Source: Microbulbifer celer
GTDB lineage: Bacteria; Pseudomonadota; Gammaproteobacteria; Pseudomonadales; Cellvibrionaceae
NCBI RefSeq assembly: GCF_020991125.1
Contig: NZ_CP087715.1
Location: forward strand, 2,383,501-2,447,500
Reading direction: 5' to 3'
Length of the DNA stretch: 64,000 bases
Every line of letters begins with the position of its first letter. Within the stretch, counting starts at the first letter, position 1. The notes beneath the pieces were generated by a model, which saw only the letters and a program-made list of their open reading frames with translations, had not been told where the DNA came from and searched no databases. Shown one piece after another: positions 17,967 to 26,428 of this stretch. The position numbers were made by a program, and so were the translations under genes.

Positions 17967-19640
17967 TCAGCTCGCCAGGTAGCGTCGGGCGAATTTTGGA
18001 TCCATCTTTTTCAGGTCCACCACCACTAGGCCGTCCACGGAATCGCAGAAATCCGGATCGATATTGAACGCGTGAAAGCTGGTTCCGCCCGGGACTGTGA
18101 CCGCGGTGTACTTCTTGAAAAGCGGTGGCAACACTACCCCCTCTTCTTTCAATATCGCTTTCAACTGCAGCATGTCCTCATAAGCGTCGCCGTTGAGTGA
18201 CGGCAGATCACTCCGCTCTTCGACAAACGGGAGGCGCGCATTACCCATGGGAGTCTGGGTAGAGAAGTGATGCAGGAAATAGCGCACAATGGCGGATTTG
18301 GCGCGGCGAGAGAAATTACCGGGCATGGATACCGGGCCAAACAGGTAGCGGCAATTGTTGCGCTGAATCCACTGGCCGATACCACACCACAGCAGATCCA
18401 GGCCCCGGCTACGCCAGTATTCCGGCAACAGAAAACTGCGGCCCAGCTCCGCGGAGTGCGGCAGACACTCTTCCGGTGAACCGGAATAGTTGAACAGGGT
18501 GGCGCTGTAGATTTTGTCTGCAGCGAGCCCGTTAGTGCTCACCAGACGATAAGCGCCTGCCACCTGCTGCCGCGCACGATCCCACAGTAACAGGTGATCG
18601 TAGTAGGCATCGAAGGCATCCCAGTCGCGGCTATTGCCGGTCCCTTCTCCTACGGCGCGAAAGGCGATCTCACGCAATCGTGACAGTTCGCGCATCACCG
18701 GGCAATCCGCCTGCTGTCGGTAGAGTTTCACTTCAAATCCCCCCTGCGCGACGAGGGTTTCACAGCCAGCCAACACGGCCGCAACGTCGGCGACCGGTTC
18801 TGCCCCCGCGATCGGCTCCGGCGCCAGGCCACTGGGCCCCTTGTGCAGGCGGTAAACCTGCTTTTTCCACAGCTTGGCCTGGGCGCGGGGCGCCATGGGC
18901 CAACTGCGGAAGTGTTCCGGTGAAACCGGTGTGCCGATACGGATATCAATGCCGCGATGTACCTGCTTGAACATTTCGCGCACCAGCCACAGGGTGGACA
19001 AGGGCTTATTGACCATTGACAGGCCGTACCACCAGAGCGAATTGCGGCCGCGTACCTGTATCGGCAATATCGGCGCCGAAGCTTTATCCGCAAAGCGGAT
19101 AAAGCCCGGATTCCAGCGTCCGTCGCGCACGCCCTGCGGAGTCAGCCTGGAAACCTCTCCCGCAGGAAAAACAATAATGGCAGCACCTTTATTCAGGTGC
19201 GCATAGATACCTTCCACATCTTCACGGCGGGTACGGCCGTTGAAATTGTCCACCGGCAACAGGTAACCGCGCAGCGGCTCGATGTTCCAGAGTAACTGGC
19301 TCGCTACCGCTTTCACGTCCTTGCGCACCCGCGCAACCAGATCAATCAGCGCCAGCCCGTCCAGACTGCCAAGCGGGTGATTGGAAACGATCACCAGAGG
19401 CCCTGATTCGGGAATGCGTTCCAGCTCCGCCGGGTTGATGTCGTAATGAAAATCGAACGAGCGGAATACCTGGCGAATAAAGTCCAGGCCACCAAGGTGC
19501 GGGAAGTCCCGGCCAAATTGCTGCAGTTGTTGTTCGCAGCAGATTTTCTTCATCGTCGCCGAAACCAGCCGACGGGTCGGGCTTTTCGGCGCGGCGCTAT
19601 ACCAGGAGTTACTCTGTAACAGGTTTTCCAGCTGTATCAT
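17967..19640 (-). CDS. Two-domain acyltransferase: PlsC-like plus OlsB-like GNAT (ornithine-lipid synthase-like)
   Basis: A 557-residue fusion. The N-terminal half is a lysophospholipid acyltransferase with the active-site motif HPLGSLDG (H88) and the acceptor-side motif FPAGEVSR. The C-terminal half from about residue 300 resembles OlsB, the ornithine-ACP N-acyltransferase of the hemolysin-like GNAT group (LREIAFRAVGEGTG and AELGRSFLLPEYW). This order matches OlsF, which makes ornithine lipids in one polypeptide. An alternative is acylation of another amino acid or lysolipid. It overlaps the upstream phosphoesterase gene by 4 nt (ATGA), so the two are translationally coupled. Confidence 0.85.
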   Translation of the reverse strand: MIQLENLLQSNSWYSAAPKSPTRRLVSATMKKICCEQQLQQFGRDFPHLGGLDFIRQVFRSFDFHYDINPAELERIPESGPLVIVSNHPLGSLDGLALIDLVARVRKDVKAVASQLLWNIEPLRGYLLPVDNFNGRTRREDVEGIYAHLNKGAAIIVFPAGEVSRLTPQGVRDGRWNPGFIRFADKASAPILPIQVRGRNSLWWYGLSMVNKPLSTLWLVREMFKQVHRGIDIRIGTPVSPEHFRSWPMAPRAQAKLWKKQVYRLHKGPSGLAPEPIAGAEPVADVAAVLAGCETLVAQGGFEVKLYRQQADCPVMRELSRLREIAFRAVGEGTGNSRDWDAFDAYYDHLLLWDRARQQVAGAYRLVSTNGLAADKIYSATLFNYSGSPEECLPHSAELGRSFLLPEYWRSRGLDLLWCGIGQWIQRNNCRYLFGPVSMPGNFSRRAKSAIVRYFLHHFSTQTPMGNARLPFVEERSDLPSLNGDAYEDMLQLKAILKEEGVVLPPLFKKYTAVTVPGGTSFHAFNIDPDFCDSVDGLVVVDLKKMDPKFARRYLAS

Positions 19641-20434
19641 GCCGCTACCGCCTCCGTCATGATACGAGCGATCTTGGGTGTGCGGTGCCAGTGCAGAATA
19701 TCCAGTGCACCACTTTTCTCTTCTACTACAGCGGTCATAGAGTCAACCCAATCCCCACAATTGGCGTAAGTAACCGATTGCTCTCCTGCGCCACTATGGC
19801 GGATACCCGCCCGGTGAATATGCCCACAGATCACACCATCGAAACCGCGACGGCCGGTTTCATTGATGGCGACATCTTCAAATTTGTTCATCATCTTGCG
19901 CGCGGCATTCACGCGATTTTTCACGTGGTTGGCGAGGGACCACCAGGGCATATCAAAACGGCTGCGCCAATAATTGATCCAGCGATTAACGCGCAGCATC
20001 AGGTAATAGCTCTGGTCGCCGATGTGGTAACTGACGGGATTGATCTGGATGTGGTGCTCGAACTGATCGCCATGGGTGACCCAGTAGCGCTTGCCATCGG
20101 CGGTGGTATGGGTCCACTCCCGCTCCACACGGATATTGCCGAGGCGTTTACCAGCCCAGCTGCGCATGGGGGCATCGTGATTGCCCGGAACATAAATGAC
20201 TTCCGGCGTACGGCTGCTGATTTCAGACAGCATGCCGAGCAACAGGCTGGACGCGTGACACCAACTGCCCTTTCCCTGGGAGAGGGCCTTCATATCGAAG
20301 ATATCGCCGACCAGATAGACCGTGTCGGCAGTGTTCTGGGCGAGAAAGTCCGCCAGCCGCTGCGGCTCGCTGTCCCGGCTGCCCAGGTGTACATCGGAGA
20401 TCCACAGTGCGCGATATCGATTACTCATTGGCAA
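19637..20434 (-). CDS. Calcineurin-type metallophosphoesterase (LpxH-like UDP-2,3-diacylglucosamine diphosphatase family)
   Basis: A 265-residue phosphoesterase with the full metal-site set: SDVHLGS near residue 13, VGDIFD near 43, PGNHDAP near 84, THGDQF and GHIHRAG. It belongs to the family named UDP-2,3-diacylglucosamine diphosphatase, but it is a divergent LpxH-like paralogue and lipid A work is not proven. Coupling to the ornithine-lipid-type acyltransferase suggests a step in envelope lipid metabolism. That is inference from the 4-nt overlap. Confidence 0.85.
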   Translation of the reverse strand: MPMSNRYRALWISDVHLGSRDSEPQRLADFLAQNTADTVYLVGDIFDMKALSQGKGSWCHASSLLLGMLSEISSRTPEVIYVPGNHDAPMRSWAGKRLGNIRVEREWTHTTADGKRYWVTHGDQFEHHIQINPVSYHIGDQSYYLMLRVNRWINYWRSRFDMPWWSLANHVKNRVNAARKMMNKFEDVAINETGRRGFDGVICGHIHRAGIRHSGAGEQSVTYANCGDWVDSMTAVVEEKSGALDILHWHRTPKIARIMTEAVAA

Positions 20435-20549
20435 GTCCCATCGTTGGTTTGTGAAACTTTGCTTGAGTTTTCTTACAAACTGGCGGCCATTTGTTGAAGG
20501 TTATATTGCACAGGCTTCAGACAGCTGAGCCCTACGCCTTGGCGACCTC

Positions 20550-20876
20550 TTATCCCACCCTGGGGACCGATTGAAGTACATTTGCGCGGATCACCTCCTG
20601 CTCCGCGATCAGTTCATTGATCAGCGGGCGGTCCTTGCGGTAGTGCGCCGTTTCCTTGTGTGCCTGCAACGCTTCGGAGCTGGCATATATCTCGTACAGA
20701 TACACCAGACTTTCGCTTTCCCGATCCTCCAGCACGTCGAAACGATGGCAGCCTGGCTCGTTTTCTACAGAAGCAGCGGCATTCTGACGAATCACCTTCA
20801 GATACGCGTCTTTACACCCGGGCTTCAACGTCACCTTGATAAAAATACAGAACACAGTTTCCCCTCCATTTGTCAT
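20550..20876 (-). CDS. Putative quinol monooxygenase (ABM domain)
   Basis: A 108-residue antibiotic-biosynthesis-monooxygenase fold (ferredoxin-like). Typical elements are FIKVTLKPGCKDAYLKVI at the start, ENEPGCHRFDVLED, and LYEIYASSEALQAHKET with the conserved HxxT. YgiN- and LsrG-like members oxidise quinols or isomerise signalling metabolites. The substrate is not deducible. It is divergent from the VOC gene across a 109-nt gap that carries a perfect palindrome. Confidence 0.85.
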   Translation of the reverse strand: MTNGGETVFCIFIKVTLKPGCKDAYLKVIRQNAAASVENEPGCHRFDVLEDRESESLVYLYEIYASSEALQAHKETAHYRKDRPLINELIAEQEVIRANVLQSVPRVG

Positions 20877-20939
20877 CCAGCTTGTGGTGCTCTATGTCGA
20901 GCTTCACACTGGCGTGACAGGTCGACATTGCACACAGTT

Positions 20940-20951
20940 ATTGTATACAAT
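20940..20951. promoter_or_regulatory. Perfect 12-bp palindrome in a divergent promoter
   Basis: ATTGTATACAAT lies between the ABM gene (-) and the VOC gene (+). Its base composition and dyad resemble operators of GntR-family regulators. No such regulator is encoded nearby. Confidence 0.45.
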
Positions 20952-20985
20952 ATTCAAGATAAACTGTACCGACTATGGAGAGATC

Positions 20986-21426
20986 ATGTCAGTCCCCGAA
21001 CGCCCCAAGCGCCCACTGAACGGAATGCGCCATATCGCATTTCGGGTCAATGATCTGGAGGCCTGTGAACGGTTTTATACCGACCTGCTGGGTATGGAGG
21101 TACTGTTCCGCCCCCATCACAATCTGGTGTACCTCACCCTGGGTAACGACAACCTGTCGCTATCGCGAGATCTACAGGGCGCGGAGAAAGCGGAAGGAGG
21201 AACGCTGGATCATTTCGGGTTTGTGGTGGACAGCGCAGAAGAGCTGGATCAGTGGTACCACTATCTGCGCTCAGCAGAAGTACCGATGGTCAGTGCCCCC
21301 CACGACCACCAGGATGGCGCCAGGAGCTTTTACTGCCTGGATCCCGCAGGCAACACGGTGCAGCCCATCTACCATCCGGCGATTTCCGGGCAGACCTTCA
21401 GCAGCACCGGCGATCACCAGAGCTAA
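20986..21426 (+). CDS. VOC-family (glyoxalase-like) protein
   Basis: The ATG at 20986 is preceded by GGAGAG. The 146-residue protein has one VOC unit: MRHIAFRVNDLEACERFYTDLLGM at the start, LDHFGFVVDSAEELDQWY, and a C-terminal DPAGNTVQPIYHP. The position usually held by the metal-binding Glu in DPxGNxxE is Gln here, so metal binding may be weak or different. Possible roles are lyase, dioxygenase or isomerase; the substrate is unknown. Its stop codon overlaps the convergent gene by 4 nt. Confidence 0.85.
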   Translation: MSVPERPKRPLNGMRHIAFRVNDLEACERFYTDLLGMEVLFRPHHNLVYLTLGNDNLSLSRDLQGAEKAEGGTLDHFGFVVDSAEELDQWYHYLRSAEVPMVSAPHDHQDGARSFYCLDPAGNTVQPIYHPAISGQTFSSTGDHQS

Positions 21427-22208
21427 TCCCGCACCCGCTGGATCTGCTCAAAGCGGGAAACACTGCCCAGATATTCCTGCCAGCTGTGCTCAAGGTCGGC
21501 AGTCTGGTACTGCTGGTACTTCTCCCGATCCAGCCAGTAAACACGGGTGCTGGCCCGCCGCAGATCAATCAGGGGTAACTGATCGATGGCGGCGGCGCCG
21601 CGTTTGAAGACGGAGCCGGCGCGGGAGTTCTGGATCATGTCACTGACGATAGTCAGGCGTACATTCTGCGCCGCCGGATCGATCCGGTTGAGTGCCGCCA
21701 GATCTGACAGCGCCTCAAAGATCGGCGACACCGGCTGCTCCCCGGCGGCCACCGCCGCGGCGATGGCCCGATCCAGAGGCTGCTCAAATCGCTCGCGGTA
21801 CAGTGACTGCACGAAGTGTCGATTCGCCGTCAGCGCATTGACGTCTTCCCCCGAGGGCGGTTTGCACAGGTCCACCACCGGGTCCGACAAGCCGTGATAA
21901 CGCTCGTCCAGCACGAAAATGGAAAAACGGTCATTCACTGCCGCTGCGTCCAGCAGGCCGGAGAGATGGGCACGCAGGAATTGGCGCTGGTGGGGAGACA
22001 GGGTATCGGACGCGTCGACCACAACGAGATGCTGCTCGGCGCGGGGCAGGTTGTCATTGCACAGGGTCACCCGGTTGTAATCCCTCTCCGGCGCGCGCAG
22101 CACAACCATCGCAAATACCACCAGCGCCAGCAGGATCACACTGCCGGCGGCAAAAATGATTACGCCCTTGCGATCCTCAGCCGAGAGACGACGGGTCCCT
22201 GACCTCAT
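21423..22208 (-). CDS. Membrane-anchored VWA-like protein (unknown function)
   Basis: A 261-residue protein with one TM helix near the N-terminus (about 16-38) and an extracytoplasmic domain. LVVVDASDTLSPHQRQFL resembles the first strand and MIDAS-like DxSxT start of von Willebrand A domains. LTIVSDMIQNS resembles the later strand with the conserved Asp. Two Cys (CNDNLP and DLCKPP) could form a disulfide. It is translationally coupled (4-nt overlap) to the preceding TM coiled-coil gene, indicating one complex. No function is assigned. Confidence 0.8.
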   Translation of the reverse strand: MRSGTRRLSAEDRKGVIIFAAGSVILLALVVFAMVVLRAPERDYNRVTLCNDNLPRAEQHLVVVDASDTLSPHQRQFLRAHLSGLLDAAAVNDRFSIFVLDERYHGLSDPVVDLCKPPSGEDVNALTANRHFVQSLYRERFEQPLDRAIAAAVAAGEQPVSPIFEALSDLAALNRIDPAAQNVRLTIVSDMIQNSRAGSVFKRGAAAIDQLPLIDLRRASTRVYWLDREKYQQYQTADLEHSWQEYLGSVSRFEQIQRVRD

Positions 22209-23581
22209 CCCGCCCTCCGCAGACCGTGCTCGATTTCCAGCTTGTCTACCAGCGCCGTAAGCGATGCCTGCGCGGACTCACAGCGCGCATTGATGGTTTC
22301 CGTGGCCGCCGCATAGGCCTGATCCAACGCTTCCAACAGCGCCTCAAACTCGGACAGATCCCGCCTGTGCTGCTCAAGACCCGCGGTATTGAGTTGTGGC
22401 AACTTGTCCAGCTCGAAACGCAGAAGCTCGCCAAAATAGGCGGCGCGTCGATTCATCATCCGCGCCGAGTAGGACTGATAATAGCGAATCAATTCATCCA
22501 GCAATCCCTGAGCCTTGACGATATCTTCTCGATAATGACGATGAATCTCGTCGCTGCGCTCGATACTCGCCTTGAACTGGATAAACTGCGCACGTATCGC
22601 TTTCTCTTTTTCTGCCAGTTCCTGTTGCAGTTCTTCCGCCGCTGTATTGATCGACTCGACGGCCTGTTCGTACCCTTCACTCCAGGCGTCTTCCAAGCCA
22701 CGCACGCGGCGGGTGATGGCGGTATAGCCGGGATAGCGATCATCCACGAGAAAGAACTTGGCCGCGAGCAGAATCAGGGCGATGCCACTGACGATCACCA
22801 TGATCCAGGAATTGAAATCGCGTATCCCCAGCGGTTCTGCCAACAAGCTGGCGATCGCCATCTGTGATGCGGTGAAAGGATCCTGTTCCAGCGCCTCTCG
22901 GTAATGCCCCACACCGAACACAAAGGTTGCCGCGGCCCCAATAACCGCAATCAGAAGCAGGGCAGCCCCGGCCTTGCGCAGATAATCGATATGCAGGCAG
23001 TTTCGCAGCGCAAACGCTATAAACGCAGCGAAGCCGAGGTTGACCAGTGAAATGATAAAAGACTGGAAGAACCCACCCACCAGCCCCAGCTCGCTGCCCT
23101 TGGACAGGAAGAAAGCGTTCAGCAGGGTCTCTAAAATGACGATAAAGAAAATGACCGAGTAATGCAGGATTCGCGACTCGCGGTAGACCGCCTCCCGGGT
23201 CAGCTCGTTGCGATGCTTGAATATTTCCAGATCCATTCGCACCGCGGACAGGTCCCGGGCATTGCGCTTCAGACTGCTGACCAACCCGGCCACGAGTCCA
23301 CCGAGCTTTTTCTCAATCAGGGATTCCGTATTGCGGATCTGCTGATGCAGCTGGCGAATCTCCACCTCACTGCGCGATTGCACTTCTGCGTCAAGCTCGG
23401 ACTGACGGTTCTCGTGCACGCGGCCGATAATCTCCCGCGCCACGTAGGAGCGCATGCTCTCTTCGCTTTCGGTGTGGTTGCGGCGATCAACTTCGGGGAT
23501 GCCCGCTTTCACATCGCGTTCCACGCGCTGTTCAATCTTGAGGGCCGAGATGGCACTTTTGGTTGCCGGTATTGAGGTCAT
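22205..23581 (-). CDS. Multi-TM protein with long coiled coils (unknown function)
   Basis: A 458-residue protein. The N-terminal cytoplasmic helix bundle is rich in Glu, Arg and Gln (about 1-135). Four or five TM helices lie at about 140-290 (HYSVIFFIVILETLLNAFFL, SFIISLVNLGFAAFIAFAL, AGAALLLIAVIGAAATFVF, WIMVIVSGIALILLAAKFF). A long C-terminal coiled coil follows (about 305-450). The architecture loosely recalls scaffold or stator-like membrane proteins, but I recognise no family. It forms a two-gene operon with the VWA-like protein and is preceded about 200 nt upstream by a 20-nt palindrome. Confidence 0.8.
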   Translation of the reverse strand: MTSIPATKSAISALKIEQRVERDVKAGIPEVDRRNHTESEESMRSYVAREIIGRVHENRQSELDAEVQSRSEVEIRQLHQQIRNTESLIEKKLGGLVAGLVSSLKRNARDLSAVRMDLEIFKHRNELTREAVYRESRILHYSVIFFIVILETLLNAFFLSKGSELGLVGGFFQSFIISLVNLGFAAFIAFALRNCLHIDYLRKAGAALLLIAVIGAAATFVFGVGHYREALEQDPFTASQMAIASLLAEPLGIRDFNSWIMVIVSGIALILLAAKFFLVDDRYPGYTAITRRVRGLEDAWSEGYEQAVESINTAAEELQQELAEKEKAIRAQFIQFKASIERSDEIHRHYREDIVKAQGLLDELIRYYQSYSARMMNRRAAYFGELLRFELDKLPQLNTAGLEQHRRDLSEFEALLEALDQAYAAATETINARCESAQASLTALVDKLEIEHGLRRAG

Positions 23582-23789
23582 GACGTGTACCTAAAAACAT
23601 CCACTACATTTTAGGTTTCGGGTCGGCGCTGATTTTGCCCTGCCCCCTGCTACCAGGCACGGGGCTGCAGCGTTTGTTCAATGAACGCGCAGCACAGATT
23701 CCCTCTTTCAGCATAGCCCCCGGGCGCGGCCTGTGGCCCTCATCCGGCGCAGATGCGATAAATGGCAGTGAACGGCAAATACAGGCGCC

Positions 23790-23809
23790 AACGTCATGTC
23801 CATGACGTT
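23790..23809. promoter_or_regulatory. 20-nt inverted repeat upstream of the TM coiled-coil/VWA operon
   Basis: AACGTCATG pairs with CATGACGTT around a 2-nt centre. It lies in the 311-nt gap (23582-23892) between the DUF1820 gene and the coiled-coil gene. Apart from this site and the terminator at 23837, nothing else is evident in the gap. It may be an operator. Confidence 0.4.
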
Positions 23810-23836
23810 ACATCCAGTGCCCCCAATATTTGCGCC

Positions 23837-23863
23837 AAAAAAAACGGGCCCGAAGGCCCGTTT
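23837..23863 (-). terminator. Rho-independent terminator of the DUF1820 gene
   Basis: AACGGGCC (23843-23850) pairs with GGCCCGTT (23855-23862) around a TTCG tetraloop on the - strand. It is followed by a run of eight T. Confidence 0.9.
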
Positions 23864-23892
23864 CCTGTCTGCACTGAAAACCCGATAGTCTC

Positions 23893-24225
23893 TCAGTCCG
23901 TATCTCTGGGTTGCCCCATGGGAGACGGAAACGGAAACTTGGTCACCTTGTCGCCCTTGACCTCGACAATCTTACCGGTGCCCTCTTTCTCCACCTCGTC
24001 GATACGGACGATGCTGTGCATGGGAATATAGGAACGCTTGACCGAATCAAACTCGGTTTTCAGCTTTTCTTCGCTCGGATCCACTACCAGCTGCGACTTC
24101 TCACCGAACACAAACTCTTCCACCTCAATAAAGCCATACATCTCGCTTTGATAGATGGCGCGGGCGTAGAGCTCGTACACCTGATTCTGGTTGTGGAAAA
24201 TCACTTTGTAGATCGGGTTGGCCAT
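23893..24225 (-). CDS. DUF1820 family protein
   Basis: A 110-residue soluble protein matching DUF1820: IYKVIFHNQNQVYELYARAIYQSEMYGFIEVEEFVFG, then KSQLVVDPSEEKL and VKRSYIPMHSIVRIDEVEKEG. The family is common beside miaB in Gammaproteobacteria and has no proven function. It is a single-gene unit with its own terminator, divergent from miaB. Confidence 0.88.
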   Translation of the reverse strand: MANPIYKVIFHNQNQVYELYARAIYQSEMYGFIEVEEFVFGEKSQLVVDPSEEKLKTEFDSVKRSYIPMHSIVRIDEVEKEGTGKIVEVKGDKVTKFPFPSPMGQPRDTD

Positions 24226-24459
24226 AGATCTCTCTGGATGGGGGGCAGATAACGCAATGCCCCGTGAATACTAGTGTCCTGCTTCGTGCTTGACGGCACT
24301 GAATAGGGGGAAAACCGCGGGCCAGGCCGCGAAAAGCGCGGAAGAGTAGCACTCTCGCAGGTCGGCGTCTATGCAGCCCCCCGGTCGGCCGGTATAATGC
24401 CCCACCTTTAAAATTGACCAGTTTTTGATCAGCACACTTTTTTAATATTCAGGTTCACT

Positions 24460-25839
24460 ATGTCATCCGAACTGTCCGAAAAACCGGTGAAAAAGCTCTT
24501 CATCAAGACCCACGGTTGCCAGATGAACGAGTACGATTCCGCCCGCATGCGGGATCTTCTCGGCGAGTCCCACCAAATGGTGCCCACGGATGACCCGGAA
24601 GATGCCGATGTGCTGCTGGTGAACACCTGTTCTATCCGTGAGAAAGCACAGGAAAAACTGTTCCACCAGCTGGGCCGCTGGAAGCACCTGAAAGAAAAGA
24701 ATCCCGAGCTGGTGATCGGCGTCGGCGGCTGTGTGGCGAGCCAGGAAGGCGAAGCCATCGCCAAGCGCGCGCCCTATGTCGACCTGGTATTCGGTCCGCA
24801 GACCCTGCACCGCCTGCCGGAGATGATGGAAACCAAGAAGCAGAAAAGTGGCGCCATCGTGGTGGACGTCTCTTTCCCCGAGATCGAGAAGTTCGACCGC
24901 CTGCCGCAGCCGGAAGCCGACGGCGTAAGCGCGTTTGTCTCCATTATGGAGGGCTGCTCCAAGTACTGCACCTTCTGTGTGGTGCCCTATACCCGCGGTG
25001 AGGAAGTCAGCCGGCCGGTAGCGGATGTGTTGGAAGAGGTGGCCCACCTGGCGGATCAGGGCGTGCGCGAGGTGAACCTGCTGGGCCAAAACGTAAACGC
25101 GTACCGTGCAGACGGTGAAGATGGCCAGGTAGTGGATTTTGCCGAGCTGATCACCTATGTGGCAGCCATCGATGGGATTGACCGCATTCGCTACACCACC
25201 TCCCACCCGGTGGAGTTCTCCGATGCCCTGATTGATGTGTACGCCGAGGTGCCGGAGCTGGTGAACCACCTGCACCTGCCGGTCCAGAGCGGTTCCGACC
25301 GTATCCTGATGGCGATGAAACGCGGCCACACGGCCCTTGAGTACAAGTCGAAAATCCGCCGCCTGCGGGCGATTCGACCGGACATCTGCCTGTCTTCGGA
25401 CTTTATCATCGGCTTCCCCGGCGAGACCGAGCGCGACTTCGAGGCCACCATGAAGCTGATCGAAGACGTGGGCTTTGATATCTCCTTCAGCTTCATTTAT
25501 TCCGCGCGCCCGGGCACGCCGGCGGCAGACCTGCCGGACGAGACCCCGGAAGCGGTGAAGAAGAAGCGTCTGCAGCTGCTGCAGCACCGTATCAACCAGC
25601 AGGCAGCCGAAATAGCGCGCCGCATGGTAGGGAATGTAGAGCGTGTTCTGGTCAGCGGCGTCTCCAAAAAAGACCCCGGCCAGTTGCAGGGCCGCACTGA
25701 GAACAACCGGGTGGTCAACTTCCGCTGCGACCAGATGGAACTGATCGGCAAGTTTGCCGATGTGCTGATTGAAGAAGCGCTGCCAAACTCCCTGCGCGGC
25801 ACTTTGGTGGCTTCTGAGCTGGATGGGCTGTTGAATTAA
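24460..25839 (+). CDS. miaB: tRNA-2-methylthio-N6-dimethylallyladenosine synthase
   Basis: A 459-residue radical-SAM methylthiotransferase that converts i6A37 to ms2i6A37 in tRNA. The N-terminal UPF0004 domain has its three cluster ligands Cys20 (THGCQMN), Cys57 (VNTCSIR) and Cys91 (GGCVAS). The radical-SAM CX3CX2C is at 166, 170 and 173 (GCSKYCTFC), and a C-terminal TRAM domain is present. Length and motifs are standard. It begins the conserved miaB-phoH-ybeY-corC-lnt cluster, though a 589-nt gap with large inverted repeats separates it from phoH here. Confidence 0.97.
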   Translation: MSSELSEKPVKKLFIKTHGCQMNEYDSARMRDLLGESHQMVPTDDPEDADVLLVNTCSIREKAQEKLFHQLGRWKHLKEKNPELVIGVGGCVASQEGEAIAKRAPYVDLVFGPQTLHRLPEMMETKKQKSGAIVVDVSFPEIEKFDRLPQPEADGVSAFVSIMEGCSKYCTFCVVPYTRGEEVSRPVADVLEEVAHLADQGVREVNLLGQNVNAYRADGEDGQVVDFAELITYVAAIDGIDRIRYTTSHPVEFSDALIDVYAEVPELVNHLHLPVQSGSDRILMAMKRGHTALEYKSKIRRLRAIRPDICLSSDFIIGFPGETERDFEATMKLIEDVGFDISFSFIYSARPGTPAADLPDETPEAVKKKRLQLLQHRINQQAAEIARRMVGNVERVLVSGVSKKDPGQLQGRTENNRVVNFRCDQMELIGKFADVLIEEALPNSLRGTLVASELDGLLN

Positions 25840-25893
25840 CCTTGAGCCCAGACTGCGAATTCCGGGCGCCCGGTTAACTAGATCTAGGCGGCC

Positions 25894-25999
25894 CTGCTGC
25901 CGGGATTCGTTTCCGGGACACGCTACAAGCACATCCCTGTGCGCTCGGACGCGGCCATCCATGGCCGCGTACGGTCCCGGAAACGAATCCCGGCAGCAG
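25894..25999. repeat. Large inverted repeat A with inner hairpin (miaB-phoH gap)
   Basis: Perfect 26-bp arms at 25894-25919 and 25974-25999 enclose a 54-nt loop. The loop holds an inner 8-bp inverted repeat (GCGGCCAT / ATGGCCGC, 25951-25968). A second shorter repeat abuts it: 12-bp arms at 25997-26008 and 26064-26075. The whole gap 25840-26428 has no gene. Confidence 0.85.
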
Positions 26000-26076
26000 C
26001 GCCTTAGCTTCGACTGCAGTGCGGTCCCAACCTCTTTGGGACGGTAATTGGAGCAAGCTCGAGGCTAAGGCGCTGA

Positions 26077-26186
26077 TACCGATAGTCCTTTGTGAGACCT
26101 TCCGCGAGAGGGACCTCGCGGAAGAGCCCCCATGAATGGGTTCACGGGGGGGCGCCTAGCTCGTGTCTCACAAAGGACTATCGGTA
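26077..26186. repeat. Large inverted repeat B carrying the shared 28-nt core
   Basis: Perfect 22-bp arms at 26077-26098 and 26165-26186. Inside are a 9-bp inner hairpin (TTCCGCGAG at 26100-26108 with CTCGCGGAA at 26115-26123) and, next to the right arm, a 28-nt core at 26136-26163. The core recurs at 36884-36911 with 26 of 28 identical positions. Arm sequences differ between the two elements while the architecture is the same. Confidence 0.85.
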
Positions 26187-26223
26187 GCAGAGCCGCCACA
26201 ATTCGGCTACGAAGCTCCAATAA

Positions 26224-26270
26224 GAACCTGCAACAAGGCGCACAGGATTCGCCTGCAAGCAGGTTCCTAC
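26224..26270. repeat. REP-like palindromic sequence
   Basis: GAACCTGC (26224-26231) pairs with GCAGGTTC (26259-26266), and an inner CCTGC/GCAGG hairpin lies at 26252-26263. On the - strand it starts GTAGGAACCTGCTTGCAGGC, which is close to the REP elements common in pseudomonads. Confidence 0.6.
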
Positions 26271-26428
26271 GGGTGGGATTTGGGGCGCTGGAAGGCCGTA
26301 TCTTCAAACCTTCATACTTCGGTGTTATAAGCCGCGGAACCGGTTAGAACCCAATCGTCACAAACCGACCTTTCCCCTACAAGGGAAATGGGTATAACCT
26401 ACAGACTGAACCCCCAGACAAAAGGTGC

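Noticed and set aside
23593..23760. Search for an RNA gene in the gap before the TM coiled-coil operon
   Set aside because: Beyond the palindrome and the DUF1820 terminator no fold or conserved RNA motif is visible.
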